Source: Aralia elata (lineage: Eukaryota > Streptophyta > Magnoliopsida > Apiales > Araliaceae). Taken from it: DNA of 64,000 nt. Under the pieces are notes generated by a model. It was given only the letters and a program-made list of their open reading frames with translations. It made no database searches and had not been told where the DNA came from. Each line of letters starts with the position of its first letter. Position 1 is the first letter of the stretch. The position numbers were made by a program, and so were the translations under genes. The stretch lies in assembly GCA_034770075.1 (NCBI GenBank), contig CM068388.1:19525206-19589205 (forward strand), given 5' to 3'. Shown here one piece after another: positions 57,382 through 64,000 of the stretch.

Positions 57382-58486
57382 TGGTGGTTTGATATTTTTC
57401 TATAAGTAGTCCACCCATTTTTTTGTTTTTTTTCTTAGTAACACGAGCAACCCATTTTAATTTTGTTTAGCCCTATGCAATAGTTTTAACTTATACATTT
57501 GCTAAAGCTATGATATTTTGAGATCTCGGATCATGTAATAGTGTTATAGACACTTGAACAATTATTTTTTATAAGATTATTTGTATTTTGCACATGTAAT
57601 GTTCTGTTTATTTCTAAAATTTTAAATAATAAATATAAAAGTGTGAAGAAAGAATTAAATTGATTGAATAGATAGGCAGGTTAATGCAACAACAAAAATA
57701 TATGAAAAAGCCTACAGGCCACCTGACTCGTCAATCCTTGGGCTGTAAGTCTCTTTTTTCAAGTCCACGAAAATTTGGGCCTCTTTAGCTTCCAAATTTG
57801 GCCCAATCCAAAATTGGCCCGTCCCATTTGGTTTGGCCCATGGTTTGCCGGGTATAGGTGCATTTGAGGCTTATAACTTGCTCTTATAACTTGCTCTATT
57901 TTTAAAACTTAAATTAAAGTATCAATTTTAAATTTAAAAATATCTTAAATTGACTTAAAAAGTCTAAATGAATCATATTCTCCCTCATTCAGTTTTAAAT
58001 TATAAATCATCGGCGACTTTAGTCACCTTGAGATATTTATAAAATCAAAATTGTTATAACATATTAAAACTTATGTAATCATAATTCTTGTAATTAGTAC
58101 AACTTTTTAGATAATTCACAATAATTATTATTGTATTCATTAAAATTAATAATAAATTTAAGTCAAATTTTGAGTTTGAAAATATTTCAAAATGTGTTCA
58201 AAAATCAATAATAATTTTATATTTTGAAATGGATGAATTGTTTAGGAATACTAGTGATTTTATATATTTTTTTTTGTTATCACCTCCCGATATCCAGCAA
58301 CCATTAGGCTCACATAACACACTACTTGTGTCATTTAAATAAATATTTATCAAAGTGTAAAATTATTATAGAAAAATTGAGGGAGAAATATTAAAATCAC
58401 AAATATTATGGAAATGGATGGGAAAAGAAAAGGGGTAAGAGAATGATTGAGAAAACATAGGAATTAAAAATTTTAAAAAAAAAATC
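57382..58486. repeat. Paralogous segment B, right part
   Basis: Matches 42710-43086 and 46315-47000 without the solo LTR (the empty site is near 57755, ...TTGGGCTGTAAGTCTCTT). It contains the M1 MITE at 57978-58234 and ends where a gypsy LTR is inserted. Confidence 0.8.
57978..58234. mobile_element. Stowaway-like MITE, family M1, copy 5
   Basis: Starts TTCTCCCTCATTCAGTTTTA and ends ATTTTGAAATGGATGAA. It corresponds to the copy at 46532-46830. Confidence 0.7.
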
Positions 58487-59118
58487 TGATGTCCCAATAC
58501 GCAAATCAAACTTTGGTGTCATGGACATTCAACTGATTTGATTAAAAACATTCCTGCAATTCTTCTTAAATCTCTTAACTGAGGACCAATCTATATCATC
58601 ATGAATTTCTTTGATGCGGTTGACGAGCAAGCATGTCAGTTTATGGAAAGATTTGATAAATTATGGAAAAGATTTGATCCAGTGGCAATTTGGTAATTTC
58701 TTTCAAGTTTGGAGTATCGGATTTTGACGTTTTCGGAGCCTAATTTCATTGGAAACAGGTCAACGGTCAAAAATCACGAGCTTTGCTCGTGATTTGTGGA
58801 GTTTTTTGGTCAAATTCAATCGTTTAGGCCATCAAAATTGCATTTTATTGTTTTCGGGTTATTTTTGTAATTTTCTTTATTCGTTTTTCTTTTTCGTTTG
58901 GGATTCTGCTATTAGGGTTTTGGTAAGTGTTTGTTATGATGGGATTGAGGAGTTTTTGATGAATAATAAGATTTCTTTTCTTTACCAAAATTCTCTGAAT
59001 TAGAATTTTGTTGCCTATTTCTTGGAATTCGTAGAATTAACAGGTTGTAGAAGGTTATCGTTGGCAATCGTGCGCGATTCAACAATTGATAACGATCTTC
59101 GTTACTTCCGCTACGTCA
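58487..59118 (+). mobile_element. 5' LTR of a second gypsy element (632 bp)
   Basis: Starts TGATGTCCCAATACG and ends CTACGTCA, with a tRNA-Met type PBS two bases later. It is inserted in paralogous segment B. Its internal region is cut at 59388 by the copia LTR, so its 3' LTR, if present, is outside the window. The 84-codon frame at 58749-59003 is not supported as a gene. Confidence 0.8.
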
Positions 59119-59120
59119 GT

Positions 59121-59133
59121 TGGTATCAAAGCC
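59121..59133 (+). other. Primer-binding site (initiator tRNA-Met type)
   Basis: TGGTATCAAAGCC, two bases after the LTR. Confidence 0.85.
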
Positions 59134-59149
59134 AGAACCATATTCACCA

Positions 59150-59387
59150 TGCCACCCTGTAGAGTGCAACGTGTGGACGACGTTTATGGCCGTGAGGATC
59201 TGCAACGCCTTGAGCAGCGGTTCGAGCAGCGAATCGAACAACTGATGGAACAGGGGATGAACACTATGATGGATCGACTGACACTACGGATGGGTGAGTT
59301 GTTGGCGAACCAAAATAGGGCAATTCCAAATCAGGAGAGGAACCCTACTTATGATGATCGGAGGAATCCTTTCGCAGCAGAGAATGA
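59150..59387 (+). pseudogene. Gypsy gag start, interrupted by copia LTR
   Basis: ATG 59150 begins MPPCRVQRVDDVYGREDL, then a coil-forming stretch (RLEQRFEQRIEQLMEQ) and NPTYDDRRNPFAAENDE, typical of the N-terminus of chromovirus-type gypsy gag. The frame is cut at 59388 by the copia LTR. A longer open frame from 59086 includes LTR/PBS sequence and is not the likely start. Confidence 0.8.
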
Positions 59388-60551
59388 TGAAAGTCCAATA
59401 ATAATCTAGAAGGGGGGTTGAATAGATTATTACAGATTAAAAAATTATCTTAGGCCTTTTTGAATTTTTAGATAATTAATTTGCAGTGTTAGAAATTAAT
59501 ATGCAAGACAGTAAAAAAAATTTAATCAGACAATGCACAAAGATTTATCTGGTTCACAACATACATCTCGGGTATATCTATAAATCTAAATAAGCAAGAG
59601 ATAATTCAAACAAATTAAATCAAATAACTTATCTCAAATACTTAGACCAATTTCTTCTTCTCAAATGATTAGAACTTTAATGAGAAGAGAGAGAAAACTT
59701 TTTAGAGAGAGTATGTAGGCAAGGAGTAAGCTTTTCTTTTTAAGTGAATTGGCAAATTGAAATGAAAGGAAAGCCTCCTATTTATAGGATTTTGAAGGTA
59801 AGGGCAAGAAGGTAATTTTTGGAAATTCATTTTGAATTTAATGGCCAGATTTATTTGTTGCAAAAATGAATGGTTCGGATTAATCAAGGAGCACACAGAT
59901 TGGCCAATATATTAGCTCATCAAAAAAAAATTTGCTCTGTCCGAATTGATTTTTAGCTCATGCAAAAAGTGTTAGTACATTTCACAAAGACCTTAGCCTT
60001 TCTCTCTCCAACCACATGTTTGGTCAAAGCTTATTTAATGCCATATGAATTAATGCTCCAGTATACACACGGATGGAACGAGGAATTTTGTCCCAAAATA
60101 TTTGTCACATTAACTTCTACAGCTCATGTGCTAAATTCAGTTAAGGCTTTAAGTCTTTAATGATCATATACATATAAAGTGAGCACATGGTTTATACACA
60201 CACATATAATATATATATATATTTTCGGTATATGTATATATATATATATATGTTATTTTTCTTTTTGCCCATAAAAGATTTTTGAAACCTTTAGTTTTTA
60301 CAAATAAATAGGAGTTCTCCTTGCCTTAGGAAATGTTGATTTATGAACTAATTACTTTAACACTTGATATTAAATTATCAAGGTCAAGAAAATTAATTCA
60401 ATAGGATTTGAAAATATTTTAAGATCAAAGTAAATAAGATAATTGAAAATAATTAGAATATAAATCCTATGGAGAAGATTCTAATATTTACTAAACTTAT
60501 TTACTATTATTGTTATCATTAAAATAATCCTTAATAGTTGGAGACCTATCA
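59388..60551 (-). mobile_element. 3' LTR of a minus-strand SIRE-like copia element (1164 bp)
   Basis: On the minus strand it begins TGATAGGTCTCCAAC directly after a polypurine tract and ends ...CCCCCTTCTAGATTATTATT...CTTTCA. The TTCAACCCCCC block is typical of SIRE-like LTR ends. It is inserted into gypsy gag. The rest of the element extends rightward and appears to leave the window. Confidence 0.8.
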
Positions 60552-60565
60552 ATCTCCCCCTTTTT
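60552..60565 (-). other. Polypurine tract of the minus-strand copia
   Basis: On the minus strand AAAAAGGGGGAGAT lies immediately before the LTR, preceded by TTGTCATCATC. This CATCATCAAAAAGGGGGAGA layout is characteristic of SIRE-like copia elements and fixes the orientation. Confidence 0.85.
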
Positions 60566-60989
60566 GATGATGACAATAATAAAAATATTTTCTACTTAAA
60601 GACTCCCCCATAATTTATGAAACTCCCCCTTAGTTCATGAATCAATTTAAAAAACATTTTCTTATCAGTTTGAGAAATAATTTAATTAACCTGATCAGTT
60701 TAAAATACTAATAAATTATCCTGTAACAGTTTATATGATCAGTATACATATTCAATATCATATTTTTCTTCTCCCCCTTTGTCATCATAAAAAAAATGAT
60801 GGGAAAAATAAAGATAGTCATAGCCTACAAGAAAAGATTAGTATTTATGACCTGCAAAAGAGTTAGTAGCAGAGATAAGGTAAAAAGCTGCAGAGATACT
60901 ACAGTAGTAACATTTGGCAGTATTAGTTATTACAATCATCCCAAATAGTTAGTAGCATATATATAAGTTATTACAATCATCCCAAATAG
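60566..60989 (-). other. Copia spacer between extra ORF and polypurine tract
   Basis: Non-coding. It contains repeated CTCCCCCTT-type words on the plus strand (60563, 60605, 60625, 60771), as commonly seen near the 3' ends of SIRE-like elements. Confidence 0.5.
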
Positions 60990-62158
60990 TTAGAACTCTT
61001 CTAAGTTAATAGGAGAGAAGTGCAAGTTAAGATTTGAAAGATGATCACCAGGTGGAGATTTGTCCGAAGGTTCAAGTGGTGCAGAACTTGTACTAGCAGA
61101 AAAGAGATATGGAGGCATAGACAAGTTTTGATTTTCAATCAAGAAATGCATCATATCCTTAAGATAATGCACATACTGTTGCATATCATCTACTTTCTCC
61201 ATTGTCTTACCTAGGTTAAGCAAAATGAGTTGATTCATGCTATTGAGTGAGTTTAATTTTGAGGTCAGATTGATAGTAGACTCAATAACTTCATTATCAG
61301 GAGGTTTAAAAATAATTAGAGGTTGAGGAGGAAGATGTAAGCGAGTGACAATATTACTGTTTGGGACAAGTTGAGACTGATGATGAATGATATTGATTTC
61401 CATATATTTAAAGATGTGAGTAAGAAGGAGACCAAACCCAAGACAGTTATTATTAAAACAGTGCTCAAAAGAGGTCAAGAGAAGATATGCCAAATTATAA
61501 GGCATCCATTCAGTAATAACACATTTGATAAGTTCCAAATCAAAAGGAAGCAAAGTTCTATCTTCCCTTACTGCATAAGATTTTGTCTAAGAATTTTGCC
61601 CAAAAACTGACACTCAGGGGTTAAAAATTTTATCCCAAGTTTAGTAGGAAAATCAAACAGAAGGGCAGGTACAAGTTGATCAGTCACAATAGATAGATTT
61701 TGTTTAAACAACAGACAGTCACTAACAGATATCCCAATAGGATGCAGATATGCATTGATTCTAGGTAAGTCCAGCATGGATGGATGAAGATGTAAAGCAT
61801 TAACAAGAAATTGCTCATCAATAACATATGTTTGACCTTGAAGGCAAGTGTTTATACTAGATAATAAACCAGTGGAGTCTCTATTAAACACCATATGAGC
61901 ATAAAATTCAGACATAAGACCTGGATAAATGTGTTTGTCGGTGAATATGACTAGGCAGTCCTAACCGATATTTTTGAGATTTTCAAGTAAATTTGGAAAG
62001 CTATTAAAGGTGATACCTAGACCTGGAGTAAGATTGTGTCTCATTAGCCTATACTTGGCTTGAGCAGAAGTGGTAACCAAATGAGGGACACAAAGTGAGG
62101 GATGAATTTCAGAATGTAAAGCAAGCTTCTTTCTTTTAGAAGAATAGACAGTTTCCAT
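60990..62158 (-). pseudogene. Extra ORF downstream of copia pol, minus strand, two breaks
   Basis: Starts ATG 62158 (METVYSSKRKKLALHSE). TAG at 61961-61963 interrupts; the frame continues DKHIYPGLMSEFYAHMVF, then DEQFLVNALHLHP and LDLPRINAYLHPIG. A frameshift near 61565 leads to LLPFDLELIKCVITEWMPY and LGFGLLLTHIFKYMEIN. It ends with a predicted coil (KTMEKVDDMQQYVHYLKDMM) and ESLxxF-like tail ...PINLEEF at 60990. The xxEFY and LxxGLLLTHIF blocks match ORFs annotated in plants as putative plant transposon protein. It is homologous in position and in the EFY block to the ORF at 19969. Without the two breaks it would span about 390 residues. Function unknown. Confidence 0.65.
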
Positions 62159-63540
62159 GATTGAAAAAAATGCAATGTAACTTAGAGAAGATAAGACTGA
62201 GATGATCGTGCAGATTTATACGTATGAATGCAGCATGTTTTAGCAGTATTAATTTATAGAAGAGGTAGATAACCAGAGAGGTCACTTCAAAAATTAATAC
62301 AGGGATAGGCAGAGGGACTGACTCAAGAAGACACACACGGAGTAAGGAGGGAGATTTCATCAGTAAATGCATAGAGAGATTTACAAGTAAGCACACCATA
62401 CTGTGAATTGTAACTTTTTTTAAAAGATATAATAGCATTTAAGTCAAATAGTAACACACAGTTAAAAATCTGTAAATTAATATAAAATTAATAGAAAATC
62501 TTTGACCAAACTGTATAGTTTAATTGTGAACCAGTCTATTTAGTTCTCTTGAAAACACATTTTAGTTTGAAAATAGAGGAAAAGAATTTTCATAGTATGA
62601 ATCATATAGTTTAAATATAATAGAGTAAAACCAACAGCTGACAACAGAGTTCAGCACATATAAAACGAAAAATGCAGTCACCAAGTATTTATGTCAATCA
62701 TCAAGTGTACGTGTAACCAAATGTAAAGATCTCAACAGGGCATATCATGAATATCAATAGCTTAAACTTATACGGCAACCATATTGTACCCAAAAAAATA
62801 TACATTGTGAGCATGTAGCTCCATTTGACAATGGATGCATATACTGTAAGCAGTCCCATTAAAGTAGAGAGAAGGGATTAAAGAGAAGAGAGCAAAAAAA
62901 TCAAAAAACTTGTTAGTGGACATCAGTATCCACACCTAACGGGGCAAAAAAATAATATCTAAAAAAAATTAAAGAGAGGTTACCTGAGCACAACATGCTT
63001 TCTATAAGATGAAGAAATATCGTCTCTTTTTAGCACAAACTTCGAATATTCGTATTGCAGCTCAGATAGATACATGTGTATATAAGGTGTATATATATAT
63101 ATTTATATATCAATGAATATTTATATATATAAGAAAAATATATATATTTATTAAAATATAGATTTATGGGTATAAAGTATGTTGACAAAAAAACTTTTAT
63201 TTGAAGTTTGAGATTCATCAGATCTGGGAAGTATTTAAAAAAAAATTGACAGGAGCTTTTGTAAAAAATTTCAAAAAAAACATTTGCGTAAATCATTCGA
63301 CAGAGCTTCAAGAAAGAAATCAAAAACATTTTGAAGAAATGAATCGATTAAAGATATGATTTGAAGGTTAAGAAAGCGTTTAATCGAATGATTATGGTTG
63401 AAATCAAAACTGGAACTCACAAATTTGATTAAGAGAGATTAGGGTTTGAGAGATGAGAGAAGAACTGAGCGGCGGATGAGAGAGAGAGAAGAAGAGAAAA
63501 TGAATTAAAAAAGAAAAAATTTCGATTTATAGCTAGGGTT
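62159..63540 (-). other. Leader-like region upstream of the extra ORF
   Basis: No pol homology was recognised. Minus-strand sequence at about 63530-63440 resembles a plant 5' untranslated region (CTCTTCTTCTCTCTCTCTC, then CCGCCGCTCAG and AACCCTAATC). AG-ended acceptor-like sites occur near 62985. It could be a separate promoter, leader and intron for the extra ORF, but this is inference. The small frames here are not supported. Confidence 0.35.
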
Positions 63541-63548
63541 AAGTTAGT

Positions 63549-63786
63549 GATCCAACGGCTGAGAATAAATTTCAACAGAGATCAACGGTGGAGATGGAAC
63601 CTGAGAGTTAAGCATTTGTATTGATTGATAAGCGATGATCTAACGGTTGTAGGGGATTTGTGTTTTCTTCGGATGATCTAACGGCTGCAAAGCTGAATCC
63701 GTGTGATACAATCTGATTGGCTCGTTTGATGAAACACAGATGGATACTATTTACCATTGGATTTAAGTGTCGGTGATCCGACGGTG
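63549..63786. repeat. Five copies of a GATCYAACGG motif
   Basis: GATCCAACGGCTG (63549), GATCAACGGTGG (63580), GATCTAACGGTTG (63637), GATCTAACGGCTG (63675) and GATCCGACGGTG (63775), all in the same orientation within 240 bp, just upstream (minus strand) of the leader-like region. Confidence 0.75.
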
Positions 63787-64000
63787 CAGATTTGATCCGA
63801 AAATATGTATATATATACATTTGAGAAATTATCAAAAGAAATATTTATAATGATAAAAAAAATTTAAAAAAATATTTATAAATATATAAATATAAGATAA
63901 TAAAAAAAATTAATTGTCAAAATATATTAACAATAATAAAAAATATTAATAGTTGTAAGTAAAACATATTAACATATATGTATAATTGAAATGAAACATT
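63787..64000. other. AT-rich sequence at window end, nothing recognised
   Basis: Short A/T runs and a TA tract; no gene or element end seen before the window stops. Confidence 0.4.

Noticed and set aside
63030..63329. 99-codon minus-strand frame
   Set aside because: Phe/Ile/Tyr-rich translation of AT-rich sequence without a family signature.

Overview
This window is nuclear DNA from a flowering plant, most likely a eudicot. It is AT-rich and full of microsatellites. Plant-type LTR retrotransposons, MITEs and Mutator-like elements dominate it, and the only near-intact host gene is a plant receptor kinase with a GT-AG intron. I cannot name the species. There are no bacterial features, no CRISPR array, and no rRNA or tRNA gene that I could recognise.

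Layout, left half. Positions 1-8 kb hold microsatellites, a foldback element (722-1108), remnants of two copia LTRs, two MITEs and a patch of decayed inverted repeats. A decayed Ty1/copia element runs from about 8.0 kb to 22.1 kb. It is split by a Ty3/gypsy element (11728-18645) with 986-bp LTRs and a perfect 5-bp target duplication. The 5' end of that gypsy element and its copia flank are present twice in tandem (unit 2525 bp). From 22.1 to 27.1 kb lies a decayed minus-strand gypsy-type ORF and its probable LTR, interrupted by a 1.64-kb inserted element. A trace of a hAT transposase follows.

Middle. From 28.8 to 40.7 kb are two long Del/Tekay-like LTRs. A Tat-lineage gypsy element with a complete 472-bp LTR, primer-binding site, gag, protease and part of RT lies between them. 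The second long LTR carries a Mutator-like element that captured a prohibitin gene fragment. A broken minus-strand gypsy pol (40.7-42.5 kb) follows, then a 3.2-kb solo LTR with a perfect 5-bp target duplication (43087-46309).

Right half. This is the gene-bearing part. An LRR receptor-like kinase of MIK2 type (49979-52946) is complete except for one apparent missing T in a T-run. Downstream are relics of a histone H2A.X gene and of a second LRR receptor gene. Next is a 1405-bp Mutator-like element with a perfect 9-bp target duplication, carrying a broken copy of a RESPONSE TO LOW SULFUR (LSU) gene. The right end holds a gypsy LTR plus gag start, cut by the 3' end of a minus-strand SIRE-like copia element that carries an extra ORF beyond pol.

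The most notable content is two independent gene-capturing Mutator-like elements (prohibitin, LSU) about 16 kb apart. Also notable are a young, partly tandem-duplicated chromovirus whose pol frame runs into its LTR, and a diverged ~1.2-kb paralogous segment pair whose copies act as near-empty sites for each other's insertions. All boundaries were set by eye; target duplications and terminal repeats were checked base by base.
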